Shown: positions 1 to 9,433 of the stretch, piece by piece | How positions within the stretch are numbered: position 1 is the stretch's first letter | How the letters are laid out: each line of letters opens with the position of its first letter | Origin: Corynebacterium sp. HS2168-gen11 | GTDB lineage: Bacteria > Actinomycetota > Actinomycetes > Mycobacteriales > Mycobacteriaceae | DNA length: 64,000 bases | Assembly (NCBI RefSeq): GCF_024834075.1 | Contig: NZ_JANUXR010000003.1 | Span: 124,001-188,000, forward strand | Direction: 5' to 3' | Translations under genes and position numbers: made by a program | Notes under the pieces: generated by a model | The model's database searches: none | Told to the model about the DNA's origin: nothing | The model's input: only the letters and a program-made list of their open reading frames with translations

Positions 1-5
1 AGTAC

Positions 6-440
6 ATGCTGACTAATGAGCGTTTATTAGATATTACTCACCGTTTGGGCAGGGCAATGGCTGATCCCAATCGAGCTGCACTGTTACTCAAACTTTTAGA
101 GCAGCCCAGCTATCCTGCCGATCTTGCTGCAGAGCTGAACCTCACACGCGCAAATGTCTCAAACCATTTAGCCTGCCTGAAAGGTTGCGGCATTGTGACA
201 ATCGTGCCAGAAGGAAGAAAGAACCGATATGAAATTATCGACCCTTCTGTTGCAACTGCACTTCGAACACTGATTGAGACTTGCGATGCGGTACTCCAAG
301 ACTGCCAATGCCAGGATGCACAATGCGCTGCAAACCATGAAAATGCTGCAAGCGCGCAAGCTACAACGAGTGCACAGTCCACGCAGCCGGAGCAGCCCGC
401 GCAACCCGCACAGTCCACAACGATCACAAAGACGGTATAA
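6..440 (+). CDS. cmtR: CmtR-type ArsR/SmtB metal-sensing repressor
   Basis: A 144-residue winged-helix regulator of the ArsR/SmtB family. The recognition helix region reads LTRANVSNHLACLKGCG (residues 46-62). Cys57 and Cys61 within it, and Cys102 in a Cys-rich stretch (Cys93, 100, 102, 107), sit at the positions used by Mycobacterium CmtR to bind Cd(II)/Pb(II). The C-terminal 35 residues are a low-complexity Gln/Ala/Ser/Pro tail not needed for the fold. The gene ends 3 nt before the P-type ATPase start, so the two are surely cotranscribed. By analogy it represses the pair and is released by toxic soft metals. The start lies at the window edge, so the promoter and operator are not visible. Confidence 0.85.
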   Translation: MLTNERLLDITHRLGRAMADPNRAALLLKLLEQPSYPADLAAELNLTRANVSNHLACLKGCGIVTIVPEGRKNRYEIIDPSVATALRTLIETCDAVLQDCQCQDAQCAANHENAASAQATTSAQSTQPEQPAQPAQSTTITKTV

Positions 441-443
441 CTC

Positions 444-2423
444 ATGGCTGATGCATGCTGCTCGCAATCGACCTGCCAGCCAACGGATACCCCTGATACC
501 TTCGAACCACCTGTCACCACAACCTGGTGGCAAGATCGCACGATCGTCATACCACTACTAGCCGGCGCGGCCTTAATACTGGCGATCCTGACACAGGTCT
601 TAGACTTTTCTGCCACCATGACCAGCGGGCTGTATTGGCTAAGTTTGCTCATTGGCGGTTCACAATTTATTCCGGCATCTCTAGCAGCTGTCTACAAAGG
701 TCGTATCGGCATTGGCACCTTAATGACGATTAGCGCCATTGGTGCCATCGCATTAGGACATGTCGAAGAAGCCGCAGCATTGGCATTTTTATATTCCCTG
801 GCAGAAGCCTTGGAACATCGTGCAATGCAAACTGCCACCGAAGGCTTGCGATCCTTATTAGCATTAATCCCACAAACAGTTCGTGTGATTGATGCTGATG
901 GTAGAACCACCACAGTGCGTCGTCAGGCAGTCGTAACCGGCATGCGCCTACAGGTTGTCGCAGGTGAAACCGTTGCCACCGATGCAACTGTGCTCCAAGG
1001 CGAGGGATATCTTGACTGTTCAGCGATTACGGGTGAATCCTTGCCGGTTGCGGTTAGGCCAGGGGATGCAATTTTTGCAGGTTCCAGTGTCATTGATGCC
1101 GCCTTAATAGTAGAAGCGACTTCACCTGGAACCGATAACTCATTAACCCAGGTTGTGACCCTTGTCCAACAAGCTCAATATGACAAAGGTGAGCGCGCTC
1201 GTTTAGCCGATCGCCTCGCGCGGCCTTTAGTACCAGCAGTCGTTGTCCTGGCAGCGCTGATTGCTGGCGGTGGCATGTTGCTCAGTGATAATAGTGCGCT
1301 GTGGATTGAACGCGCGTTAGTGGTCCTTGTGGCTGCTTCACCATGTGCATTAGCACTTTCGGTGCCGGTGACTGTTATTTCGGCAATCGGTGCAGCATCG
1401 CGCGCAGGAATTGTTGTGAAATCAGGTGCGACCTTTGAAAACTTGGGGAAAATCCGCACGATTGCCTTTGATAAAACTGGCACCTTAACCCAAAATCAGC
1501 CAATAATTGTCAAAAGCGTTGGACTAGCAGATGTGCCAGTATCCGAGGTCATCGCATTCGCAGCAGCCGTAGAATCACAAAGTAGCCATCCTTTAGCGAA
1601 AGCATTTCGCGATTTTGCCGTTGAATCTGCGTTCGCACCTGCCGAAGCGGTCACTGAAACTACCGGTTGGGGTATTGCAGGGATTGTTGCAGGGCATGCA
1701 GTGCGCGTCGGCAAGCCTCAATGGTTTGAGCTCAGCGATACTGCAACGACACACATCGCGGAAATGCAAGCAGCCGGTATGACTGTCATCGGTGTTGAGG
1801 TAGATGGCGTTTTGGCTGGTATTTGCGGTATTCGTGATCAAATTCGGCCAGAAGCGTATGCAGCGATTCAGCAATGCCAGCATATGGGTATTCGCACCGT
1901 CATGCTCACTGGGGATCACGAACAAGCGGCGCAAAATGTTGCGGAAGAACTTGCCATTGATCAGTATTATGCGCAGCTGTTGCCACACCAGAAAGTTTCG
2001 CATATTCAGCAATTCGCGCAGCTTGGCGATGTTGCAATGGTCGGCGATGGGATCAACGATGCCCCAGCGCTTGCGGCAGCCACCACCGGTATCGCAATGG
2101 GGCTGCGGGGAAGTGATGTCGCAATTGAATCTGCAGATGTGACTTTCGGAAGTGAGGATCTTCGCCTTCTGGCCTCCTTACTAGCCCATGCGCGCCGGGC
2201 ATATCGGATTATGATGGCAAACCTTGTGATTTCTGCCGCGTTGATCGCCGTATTATTGCCATTAGCATTATTCGGTGTATTTGGCTTAGCGACGATTGTT
2301 GTGATCCACGAATGTGCTGAGGTGATTGTGATTCTCAATGGTCTGCGGGCCGGACAAAACCTAGTGATTCCAACCTCGCACCACACGCCTTCAGATTCTC
2401 CTATTAAGGAAATACATGCTTGA
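444..2423 (+). CDS. ctpG: P1B-type heavy-metal-exporting ATPase (CtpG-like)
   Basis: 659 residues. P-type ATPase landmarks are TGES (196-199, actuator), DKTGT (343-347, phosphorylated Asp343), the SSHPLA histidine-proline motif of P1B pumps (380-385), TGDH (489-492) and GDGIND (534-539). The membrane metal motif is SPC (299-301), not the CPC of ZntA/CadA pumps, and the last membrane segments carry HECAE (622-626) before NGLRAG. SPC plus a HE-motif in the last helices is the P1B-4-like arrangement. There is no N-terminal HMA domain, only a Cys-bearing start (MADACCSQSTC). Paired with CmtR, it probably exports Cd, Pb or a related divalent ion; substrate is inferred. The last codons overlap one copy of the CTATTAAGG word (2401). 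Confidence 0.85.
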   Translation: MADACCSQSTCQPTDTPDTFEPPVTTTWWQDRTIVIPLLAGAALILAILTQVLDFSATMTSGLYWLSLLIGGSQFIPASLAAVYKGRIGIGTLMTISAIGAIALGHVEEAAALAFLYSLAEALEHRAMQTATEGLRSLLALIPQTVRVIDADGRTTTVRRQAVVTGMRLQVVAGETVATDATVLQGEGYLDCSAITGESLPVAVRPGDAIFAGSSVIDAALIVEATSPGTDNSLTQVVTLVQQAQYDKGERARLADRLARPLVPAVVVLAALIAGGGMLLSDNSALWIERALVVLVAASPCALALSVPVTVISAIGAASRAGIVVKSGATFENLGKIRTIAFDKTGTLTQNQPIIVKSVGLADVPVSEVIAFAAAVESQSSHPLAKAFRDFAVESAFAPAEAVTETTGWGIAGIVAGHAVRVGKPQWFELSDTATTHIAEMQAAGMTVIGVEVDGVLAGICGIRDQIRPEAYAAIQQCQHMGIRTVMLTGDHEQAAQNVAEELAIDQYYAQLLPHQKVSHIQQFAQLGDVAMVGDGINDAPALAAATTGIAMGLRGSDVAIESADVTFGSEDLRLLASLLAHARRAYRIMMANLVISAALIAVLLPLALFGVFGLATIVVIHECAEVIVILNGLRAGQNLVIPTSHHTPSDSPIKEIHA

Positions 2424-2497
2424 GGGTGTGGCTGGCGTTGAGTGAGTGTGGCAGCCGAAATTGAAATGCACGTGAGCCGTAGATATCACCGTAGAGA

Positions 2498-2542
2498 GTA
2501 CAAAACCCTCATCATAGTCAGACCATGATGAGGGTTTTGTAC
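2498..2542. terminator. Bidirectional Rho-independent terminator between ctpG and rpsT
   Basis: A perfect 18-bp inverted repeat (2498-2515 with 2525-2542) and a 9-nt loop. The arms begin and end in A/T runs, giving a usable T-tract on either strand. It lies between the convergent ctpG and rpsT genes. Confidence 0.9.
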
Positions 2543-2550
2543 TTGAAAGC

Positions 2551-2814
2551 TTAAGCCAACTTGTTGAGGGCGTGAGCCATCTTGGACTTCTTGTTAGCCG
2601 CATTGTTGCGGTGGTAGACGCCCTTGGTAACAGCCTTGTCCAGCTTACGAGAAGCTACGCGAAGCTGTGCTTCAGCAGCGGTCTTGTCGCCTTCTGCTAC
2701 AAGTGCACGGAACTTGCGGATCTCGGTACGAACTGCGGAACGAACAGCTTGGTTACGCTGACGAGCCTTTTCGTTGGTGAGAACGCGCTTCTTCTGGGAC
2801 TTAATATTTGCCAT
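2551..2814 (-). CDS. rpsT: 30S ribosomal protein S20
   Basis: 87 residues, the usual length for bS20, very basic, starting [18 protein letters not shown] and ending in the typical Ala/Lys-rich helix. It binds 16S rRNA early in 30S assembly. It is transcribed towards the shared terminator at 2498-2542. In corynebacteria rpsT normally sits beside holA; here the downstream neighbour is the convergent cmtR-ctpG cassette and holA is not in the window. Confidence 0.97.
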   Translation of the reverse strand: MANIKSQKKRVLTNEKARQRNQAVRSAVRTEIRKFRALVAEGDKTAAEAQLRVASRKLDKAVTKGVYHRNNAANKKSKMAHALNKLA

Positions 2815-3227
2815 TTCAAATACCTCTTGATCTTGATAGTCAAAGATGCATTTCGACTGCTACTAACATCGGAGTGTGATCGCGATCCCAAGGTCCTGAC
2901 CGCTGAACTGCCGAGATGCCATCAAAATGCTGTTGTATAGGACAACGAGCAAAAATCTTACCAGTTCAAACGCCCTGCATGCAAGCGTTGTGTGCGAAAT
3001 ATTCAAAACTGATGCATGTGTAAACACGTGCGAGGTGTTCTTTATCATAGTGCGGTGCTCCTGCAAGTACGCAGTGCAGCAACCTTGTATTCATGCCGCG
3101 CGAGGAACTTTGCTTTACTCCCGCAGGCCTCGTTACGGCGACCCAACATCTCCCGCATGCGCGCTCACGCTCTCGACCCAGCACCCAGCGCCCCAGTATC
3201 TCCCACGCAAGCAGTAATACTGAAGTT
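2815..3227. other. Intergenic region upstream of rpsT
   Basis: 413 bp between rpsT and the PemK-like gene, both on the minus strand, so it should hold the rpsT promoter. A minus-strand TATGAT near 3045-3050 could be a -10 box but no convincing -35 is seen. No RNA gene or conserved ORF was recognised. Confidence 0.4.
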
Positions 3228-3788
3228 CTAAGCCCACCCGTACTCGTCGCGTAGTCGCATCGCAATGCGCTCAAACCGTGCCGGTGGAATCACAGCGCCT
3301 TGCCTGCGGATATCACTTTCTGAAATCCGAATCACCTTATCCATACGCGCCCAAGCCTGGCGGCCTTGCGTATCCCACGGCCCTGCGCCAATATCAATCC
3401 ATGTCTTCTTCCATTGATTATTCGGATTCGGTGAGGTCAGTAGGCCAGTAATCTGGTCGCCACTGCGCCCGACTACAATTAAGGCGCGTTCTTGGGGCTG
3501 GTCCGAGACGTTATCGCCTTGGGCGAGGAAAAACACGACTTCACCAGGGTCCACTTGGCCGTCCATATTTGGGGCATAAAACAAGTTTCGGGCGCAGGCG
3601 GTGGCTTCAACAATTTCAAATACTGCGGGTTGCAGGTCTGCAACTGGCAAGGTGGTGTCGTCGATAAGCCCGAGTCGAGATGAAAGGCTACTGATGCCTT
3701 CGTCGACAAGTGTATCCTGATCGCGCCCGAGAAGCTTGTCTATCAGGGTGTGAAAAAACCCTCGCGAGCTGCGCGCTGGTGAAGTCAT
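3228..3788 (-). CDS. PemK/MazF-like family protein
   Basis: About 186 residues from the ATG at 3788. The C-terminal half resembles the PemK/MazF fold as found in the actinobacterial gene next to lepA: DPGEVVFFLAQG, then RALIVVGRSGDQITGLLTS, then RMDKVIRISESDI. An in-frame extension to an ATG at 3932 would add 48 residues including a hydrophobic stretch but would run into the lepA leader, so the shorter form is preferred; the GAAAGG before ATG 3788 is very close. No antitoxin gene accompanies it, so it is more likely a housekeeping or solitary MazF-fold protein than a toxin-antitoxin module. Divergent from lepA. Confidence 0.6.
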   Translation of the reverse strand: MTSPARSSRGFFHTLIDKLLGRDQDTLVDEGISSLSSRLGLIDDTTLPVADLQPAVFEIVEATACARNLFYAPNMDGQVDPGEVVFFLAQGDNVSDQPQERALIVVGRSGDQITGLLTSPNPNNQWKKTWIDIGAGPWDTQGRQAWARMDKVIRISESDIRRQGAVIPPARFERIAMRLRDEYGWA

Positions 3789-3944
3789 ACCTTTCACAAT
3801 AGCGAACAAAATCTTAAGGGGTAAGAGGGAAGCAGAAATGATGGTGAAAACTTCGCAGGCTCTGCCGGCAACTGGTACGTAAGCACTAGGAACTGCTGGG
3901 GCATTCATGTAATGTGGAGGGGATTGATTCATGAAAGGGAGATA

Positions 3945-5792
3945 ATGGCCAACAACTTCGCGGAGAAGACGTTTACGGATCTATCGAAGATTCGCAACTT
4001 CTGCATTATCGCGCACATTGACCACGGCAAATCCACGCTTGCCGACCGTATCTTGCAATATTCCAACGTCGTTGATGCTCGCGATATGCGCGACCAATAC
4101 CTGGACAATATGGATATTGAGCGTGAGCGCGGCATTACGATTAAAGCGCAAAACGTCCGTCTCCCTTGGATTCCTCGCACAGGTAAGCACAAGGGCGAAG
4201 AAATTGTCATGCAGATGATTGACACCCCAGGTCACGTGGACTTTACCTACGAGGTTTCCCGCGCGCTTGAGGCGTGTGAAGGCGCTGTGCTGCTTGTCGA
4301 CGCCGCCCAGGGTATCGAGGCACAAACACTGGCGAATCTCTATTTGGCCATGGAAAATGATCTGGAAATCATTCCAGTGCTGAATAAAATCGACCTGCCT
4401 GCAGCCGATCCTGACAAATATTCCTTAGAAATTGCCAATATCATTGGTTGCGAACCGGAAGACGTTTTGCGTGTGTCTGGTAAGACCGGTGAAGGCGTGG
4501 AACTTTTGCTGGATAAAATTGCCGAGCTGATCCCTGCTCCAGTGACAGAAGAGAGTTTGGATGCGCCAGCGCGTGCGATGATTTTCGACTCGGTATATGA
4601 CACCTACCGTGGTGTGGTGACATATATTCGTATGATCGACGGCAAACTTACCCCACGTCAGCGCATTAAAATGATGTCTACTGGGGCAGTGCACGAATTG
4701 CTTGAAATTGGTATCGTCAGCCCAACACCGAAGAAGTGTGAAGGCTTAGGGCCTGGTGAAGTAGGCTATCTGATTACCGGTGTGAAAGATGTTCGCCAGT
4801 CGAAGGTTGGCGATACTGTTACCTGGGCAGTTGGCGGCGCTGAAGATGCATTGCAAGGCTATGCCGATCCAAAACCAATGGTGTATTCCGGTTTGTTCCC
4901 AATTTCGCAGGCTGATTTCCCTGACTTGCGTGAAGCCCTGGAAAAACTTCAGCTCAACGATGCGTCCTTAAGCTGGGAACCAGAGACCTCGGTTGCCTTG
5001 GGCTTTGGTTTCCGCTGTGGATTCTTGGGCCTGTTGCACATGGAGATCACTCGCGACCGCTTGGAGCGCGAATTTGGGTTGGATCTGATTTCCACCGCAC
5101 CATCGGTGTCCTATCGCGTGATTGCCGAAGACGGTACAGAAACGCATGTCCATAACCCAGCTGATTGGCCTGGCGGCAAGCTGCGCGAGGTGTGGGAACC
5201 AGTGGTGAAAACCACCATTATTGTGCCAAGCGAATTTGTGGGCACCACCATGGAATTATGCCAGTCCAAGCGCGGTCAAATGGGCGGAATGGATTACCTT
5301 TCCGAAGACCGCGTGGAACTGCGCTACACCATGCCATTAGGCGAAATCATCTTCGACTTCTTCGATAATTTGAAGTCGCGAACAAAAGGCTATGCTTCTT
5401 TGAACTACGAAGAAGCAGGTGAGCAAGAAGCAAATCTGGTGAAGGTTGATATTTTGCTCAACGGCGATCCAGTTGATGCGTTTTCTGCAATTGTGCACCG
5501 TGATTCGGCACAGTGGTATGGCAATAAGATGACTAAGAAACTCAAAGAACTGATTCCGCGTCAGCAGTTCGAAGTGCCAATCCAGGCGGCTATTGGTTCG
5601 AAGGTGATTGCCCGTGAAAATATTCGCGCCATGCGAAAAGACGTGTTGGCGAAATGCTACGGTGGCGATATTTCTCGTAAGCGCAAGCTGCTGGAAAAGC
5701 AAAAAGAAGGTAAGAAGCGCATGAAGTCCTTAGGCAGCGTTTCGGTACCGCAGGAAGCTTTCGTTGCGGCTTTGAGTACAGACGATAAGTAA
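3945..5792 (+). CDS. lepA: Elongation factor 4 (LepA), ribosomal back-translocase GTPase
   Basis: 615 residues. GTPase motifs are AHIDHGKS (G1, about 23-30), RGITI (G2, 62-66), DTPGH (G3, 93-97) and NKID (G4, near 148), followed by EF-G-like domains and the LepA-specific C-terminal domain ending with a run of Lys-rich residues. The start at 3945 ([10 protein letters not shown]) is chosen over an in-frame ATG at 3912 because GAAAGGGAGA lies just upstream of 3945. It acts on elongating or initiating ribosomes. Its order beside rpsT and the PemK-like gene is the usual corynebacterial one. A strong terminator follows. Confidence 0.96.
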   Translation: MANNFAEKTFTDLSKIRNFCIIAHIDHGKSTLADRILQYSNVVDARDMRDQYLDNMDIERERGITIKAQNVRLPWIPRTGKHKGEEIVMQMIDTPGHVDFTYEVSRALEACEGAVLLVDAAQGIEAQTLANLYLAMENDLEIIPVLNKIDLPAADPDKYSLEIANIIGCEPEDVLRVSGKTGEGVELLLDKIAELIPAPVTEESLDAPARAMIFDSVYDTYRGVVTYIRMIDGKLTPRQRIKMMSTGAVHELLEIGIVSPTPKKCEGLGPGEVGYLITGVKDVRQSKVGDTVTWAVGGAEDALQGYADPKPMVYSGLFPISQADFPDLREALEKLQLNDASLSWEPETSVALGFGFRCGFLGLLHMEITRDRLEREFGLDLISTAPSVSYRVIAEDGTETHVHNPADWPGGKLREVWEPVVKTTIIVPSEFVGTTMELCQSKRGQMGGMDYLSEDRVELRYTMPLGEIIFDFFDNLKSRTKGYASLNYEEAGEQEANLVKVDILLNGDPVDAFSAIVHRDSAQWYGNKMTKKLKELIPRQQFEVPIQAAIGSKVIARENIRAMRKDVLAKCYGGDISRKRKLLEKQKEGKKRMKSLGSVSVPQEAFVAALSTDDK

Positions 5793-5899
5793 ACGATTTG
5801 GCAGCAGGCATACTGGCGCTGGTGTCTATGTGAGCGTGGCGCTGGTGCCGGCGTCACGCTCGCAGTGTTGGTGCTGGTGCTGCCGCTTGCGTGAAGCAT

Positions 5900-5944
5900 A
5901 CGGCCCGATATGGAGCACACGTTGATGTGCACATATCGGGCCGT
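5900..5944 (+). terminator. Rho-independent terminator of lepA
   Basis: Outer stem 5900-5912 with 5932-5944 (13 bp), plus an inner GCACA/TGTGC pairing, followed by TTTGTGTG. Confidence 0.85.
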
Positions 5945-6033
5945 TTGTGTGTTTGTGAGCGGTTTGTACGACGCAGGCTGTGGCTGGCACAGAGAACAAA
6001 GCGTTTTGTGCGCCACCATGTGGATCGCGCGAA

Positions 6034-6048
6034 GCGTCGTCAAGCATG
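6034..6048 (-). repeat. Intergenic repeat, GCTTGACGACGC family
   Basis: Reads GCGTCGTCAAGCATG on the plus strand. The 15-mer is repeated exactly, in the opposite orientation, at 21799-21813 and 41336-41350, and the 12-bp core also occurs at 23625, 30236 and 43452. Confidence 0.8.
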
Positions 6049-6300
6049 TGACGTGAGTCATGAGTAGTAGATGGTTTTCGGGTAAAAATAATCCATATTT
6101 ATATATAGCTATAATAAATATTGTCATGAGGGTGTGTGTGATATTGCGTGATTGAAATATCTCTGAACTGCATGAATATCCATCGTGTTGAGATTTATGC
6201 TTGATATCGATGCGGGTCTGATCCGTAAGTACATTTGAGTTTACTAATCAATCCGCGTATTATTTGAAAGAGATATTCAAATTCAAAGGGAAAGTATTAT

Positions 6301-8169
6301 ATGGAAACCCCTTCACAGGCGCAGGATTCTGCGTCGAAGAAATCTCATTCTTTGCGGACAAATAATGAGACTCAACTACAAACTGAGACATCCGATCTGG
6401 CTGGACATAAGCGTCATGCGTTTGGCTTAAAAACCGATCCAATGATTTTTATTGTGGGCATTGGCGTCATTATCGCCTTTGTGCTGACCACAATCGCATT
6501 CGGCACGAGCATTCAGCCACACTTCGCCGCTACCGCCGAAAGCCTGCTGACCAACCTTGGCTGGCTATATATTGGCGGCGTTTCGTTTGTCTTTATTTTC
6601 TTAATAGGCATTTTCATGTCGTCCTACGGCCGCCTGCGCCTCGGCGACGACGATGACGAGCCAGAACACTCCCTTTTGGCATGGTTTTCCATGTTATTTG
6701 CCGGTGGCATCGGCGCAGTGTTGATGTTCTGGGGCGTGGCTGAGCCAATCAACCACATTTACAACCCACCAATGAATAACGTGGAACCACTCAGCGCCGC
6801 CGCAACCGAACAAGCACTAGCGTTTACGTTCTACCATTTCGGCATCCACATGTGGGTAATTGCGGCATTGCCTGGCCTTGCGTTGGGATACTTTATCTAT
6901 AAGCGTAAATTGCCACCACGCGTCTCCTCGATTTTCGCACCATTACTAGGCGCGCGCATTTACTCCACTCCAGGCAAGCTTATCGACGCGTTGGCGATCA
7001 TCGGTACCGTATTTGGTATCGCAGTTTCAGTGGGGTTAGGTACCTTGCAGGTCAACGCCGGTTTGAACAAACTTTGGGGTGTGCCTCTTGCCGGATGGGT
7101 CGAGCTGCTCATTATTTTAGTAATCACAGTCGCCGCATGTTTCTCGGTTGCATCTGGCCTTGATAAAGGTATTAAGATTCTGTCGAATATCAATATCGGC
7201 ATGGCGGTTGCCTTCATGCTGTTCATCGTGATTACTGGTCCTACTTTGGCGCTGTTGCGCTCGGTGGTACAGGCATTTGGTATTTATGCCAGCTGGTTAC
7301 CGGAATTGATGTTCTGGACTGATGCCTATAATGACAATCCTGGCTGGCAGGGCATGTGGACGGTGTTCTATTGGGCATGGACTATTTGTTGGTCGCCATT
7401 CGTGGGCATGTTCGTCGCACGCATTTCGCGTGGTCGTACTGTTCGTGAATATATTGCGGGTGTCTTGATCCTGCCAACAATTTTCTCTGTGATCTGGTTT
7501 GCGATCTTTGGTCGCGCAGGCCTGGAACTCGAAGCTGCCGACCCTGGCTATTTAACAGTTCCTGTGGTGGAACAAGGCGATGTGTCTGCCGCTTTGTTTA
7601 AGTTCTTAGAGGCGTATCCATTCCCAACAGCGATTTCTGCTTTTGCGCTGCTGATCGTGGTTATCTTCTTCATCACCTCGATTGATTCATCTGCAATGGT
7701 CAATGACATGATTTGTACCGGTGAAGAAAATAAATCTCCAGTGCTCTACCGCGTAATTTGGGCTGTAACCATTGGCGCAGTCGCAGCTGCATTGCTGATC
7801 GTTTCACCAGATAGCGGCATTAATGTCTTGCAACAAGTCGTGATTATTGTGGCTCTGCCATTCTTCTTCATGCAGTTCGTGATGATGTACTCCTTATTAA
7901 AGGGTATGAATGATGATAAGGCTGCAGAAGCTCCACTGGTCACACGTCATTGGGAAAAGACCGATACTCCAGAGAAGCTGGAAGCTCACGAAGCAATGCC
8001 AGCACCTGGTTATGACGAAGATGGCAATATTTTGCCAGTACCGGAATTCGAGCAAGATGCTGACGGCAATATTGTGATCTCGGCAAACGTGGTTATTGAA
8101 GGCGATCTGGACGTCACCGGTGATGTCATCGATGAGGTCAGTGACAGCACGGATACGACAAATTCCTAA
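6301..8169 (+). CDS. BCCT-family osmolyte (betaine/ectoine/carnitine) transporter
   Basis: 622 residues with about 12 membrane helices between residues 45 and 535. The core motif region reads WTVFYWAWTICWSPFVGMF, followed by ARISRGRT, the BCCT signature. Compared with BetP (WAWWISW) the middle Trp is Thr and the Ser is Cys, so this is more like the EctP/LcoP branch than a strict betaine carrier. Hydrophilic N-terminus (about 45 residues) and a long acidic C-terminal tail (about 80 residues) are typical of corynebacterial osmoregulated carriers. The likely role is sodium- or proton-coupled uptake of compatible solutes in hyperosmotic stress. It stands alone between two terminators. Confidence 0.88.
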   Translation: METPSQAQDSASKKSHSLRTNNETQLQTETSDLAGHKRHAFGLKTDPMIFIVGIGVIIAFVLTTIAFGTSIQPHFAATAESLLTNLGWLYIGGVSFVFIFLIGIFMSSYGRLRLGDDDDEPEHSLLAWFSMLFAGGIGAVLMFWGVAEPINHIYNPPMNNVEPLSAAATEQALAFTFYHFGIHMWVIAALPGLALGYFIYKRKLPPRVSSIFAPLLGARIYSTPGKLIDALAIIGTVFGIAVSVGLGTLQVNAGLNKLWGVPLAGWVELLIILVITVAACFSVASGLDKGIKILSNINIGMAVAFMLFIVITGPTLALLRSVVQAFGIYASWLPELMFWTDAYNDNPGWQGMWTVFYWAWTICWSPFVGMFVARISRGRTVREYIAGVLILPTIFSVIWFAIFGRAGLELEAADPGYLTVPVVEQGDVSAALFKFLEAYPFPTAISAFALLIVVIFFITSIDSSAMVNDMICTGEENKSPVLYRVIWAVTIGAVAAALLIVSPDSGINVLQQVVIIVALPFFFMQFVMMYSLLKGMNDDKAAEAPLVTRHWEKTDTPEKLEAHEAMPAPGYDEDGNILPVPEFEQDADGNIVISANVVIEGDLDVTGDVIDEVSDSTDTTNS

Positions 8170-8194
8170 GTTGTTGGTGCTGGTGGCCTAGGTT

Positions 8195-8260
8195 GCTGCG
8201 TGTGCGTTGCTGCCTGCGCTGCGTGTGCGTTGCTGCCTGCGCTGCGTGTGCGTTGCTGCC
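8195..8260. repeat. Short tandem repeat, 23-bp unit, 2.9 copies
   Basis: Units at 8195-8217, 8218-8240 and 8241-8260, identical over their shared length. It lies in the non-coding gap just after the BCCT gene and before the terminator. Confidence 0.9.
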
Positions 8261-8342
8261 ACGCGTGTTGCTTATGTAAGCGGCGATCATATCCGCTGGA
8301 CGTGACACGCTTGCAGCACAACACAGATTCTAAAAAAGAAAT

Positions 8343-8387
8343 ATCCTGTTGGATCAAGGTTTTCCTGTTGATTCAACAGGATTTTTC
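8343..8387 (+). terminator. Rho-independent terminator after BCCT gene
   Basis: 13-bp stem with one mismatch (8343-8355 with 8370-8382), 14-nt loop, then TTTTTC. Confidence 0.85.
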
Positions 8388-8421
8388 TATGAGAAATAAG
8401 TCACTTTGCATGTGATGGGCG

Positions 8422-8434
8422 TAAAATAATTGGT
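8422..8434 (+). promoter_or_regulatory. -10 box of a probably leaderless mntR transcript
   Basis: TAAAAT at 8422-8427 is followed by only 7 nt before the ATG at 8435, so transcription should begin at or next to the start codon. No Shine-Dalgarno is present. Leaderless mRNAs are common in Corynebacterium. Confidence 0.6.
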
Positions 8435-9127
8435 ATGCATGTCGATGTTTCCCAACTTTCATCTGCGAATCAAGATTACGTCAAAGCGCTCTATGCGCTT
8501 ACCGAGTGGTCTGATGCTCCGGTCACCGCGAAAGCGTTGTCAGAAGCAGTGGGAGTACGATTATCATCGGCATCTGATGCAGTGCGTCGTTTAGGCGCCT
8601 TAGAACTCGTCGATTACACCCCATATGGTGCGATTACCTTAACCGAGCTTGGTCGTGCACACGCGGTGCAAATGATTCGCAGGCACCGACTTTTAGAGAC
8701 GTTTCTTGTCGAGGCGTTGGGCTATGGATGGGATCAAGTGCATGAAGAAGCCGAGCACTTAGAGCACGCCGTGAGTGATTTTATGATCGACCGGATTGAA
8801 AAATATTTAGGTTTCCCGGAAAAAGATCCGCATGGTGATTTAATTCCATCGAAAGAAGGCACCTTCCCAGTTTCTCCTTCCAATGTGGAGTTGATTATGC
8901 TTGCCGATCTTGCAGCGGATGATCCTGCTGTGATCGAGCGTATTGATGATGCCGATCCTGAATTATTACAGTTCTTCCAGGCTGAGGGGCTAGTTGTAGG
9001 TGCTGAAATTGAAAAGGCACCAGCAGGTCAATTCACAGAAGCACAAAATATCAGCATTGGGGGAAAGGACACCCCTGTTGTCTTAGGCGAAGCAGCGCTT
9101 CGCGCAGTGTGGGTACGACCTCGCTAG
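8435..9127 (+). CDS. mntR: MntR-type manganese-responsive regulator, DtxR family
   Basis: 230 residues. The N-terminal winged helix-turn-helix (about 8-70, with VRLSSASDAVRRLG as recognition segment) is followed by the dimerisation/metal-binding domain (about 75-140) with RRHRLLETFLVEALGYGWD and HEEAEHLEHAVSD supplying the His/Glu ligands, then a C-terminal SH3-like part. The wording matches mycobacterial MntR (formerly SirR) much better than the iron regulator DtxR, so the effector is probably Mn(II); typical targets are Mn transporters. It appears leaderless. No transporter gene lies beside it. Confidence 0.8.
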   Translation: MHVDVSQLSSANQDYVKALYALTEWSDAPVTAKALSEAVGVRLSSASDAVRRLGALELVDYTPYGAITLTELGRAHAVQMIRRHRLLETFLVEALGYGWDQVHEEAEHLEHAVSDFMIDRIEKYLGFPEKDPHGDLIPSKEGTFPVSPSNVELIMLADLAADDPAVIERIDDADPELLQFFQAEGLVVGAEIEKAPAGQFTEAQNISIGGKDTPVVLGEAALRAVWVRPR

Positions 9128-9433
9128 TAGTCGACACCAGAACTGATATGTATTTGTGACTTCTTGCGGCATGATCCTGCCGGTGCCAAGCTTGTTAATT
9201 TGGAAACACAAGCTCGAATGGAAACACATAAAATTTCAGAAGAAATGTTGGATAGTTAAGCCTCCTTCACAAAATCTAGAACTAGGTAGCTTCAGCGTCT
9301 GGCATTTCAAAATGCTCGACGTGTGTTGAGACAGTTTTCGAGGCAGACATAGTTCAGAAACTAGAGGACGCCACCAGGCACAACGAGTTGATGGCGCCCT
9401 CTAAACATGTGGGTGGAAAGAATCAGGAAGTGA
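9128..9433. other. Intergenic region between convergent mntR and pck
   Basis: 306 bp at the 3' ends of two convergent genes. A hairpin with one mismatch (9363-9373 with 9392-9402, 11-bp arms) may terminate pck on the minus strand, although its T-tract is poor. Nothing else recognised. Confidence 0.45.

Larger units (their letters stand above)
5793..6300. other. Intergenic region lepA to BCCT transporter
   Basis: 508 bp. It holds the lepA terminator (5900-5944), one copy of the GCGTCGTCAAGC intergenic repeat (6034-6045, extended to 6048), and an AT-rich stretch at about 6085-6125 with several TATA-like words that probably carries the BCCT promoter. The 200 bp before the BCCT start are also AT-rich. 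No gene seen. Confidence 0.5.

Noticed and set aside
3228-3788. Active PemK/MazF toxin-antitoxin module
   Set aside because: No antitoxin ORF next to it and the gene sits in a conserved housekeeping position beside lepA.
8435-9127. Iron regulator DtxR
   Set aside because: The DtxR-family protein matches mycobacterial MntR much better in the recognition helix and metal domain.
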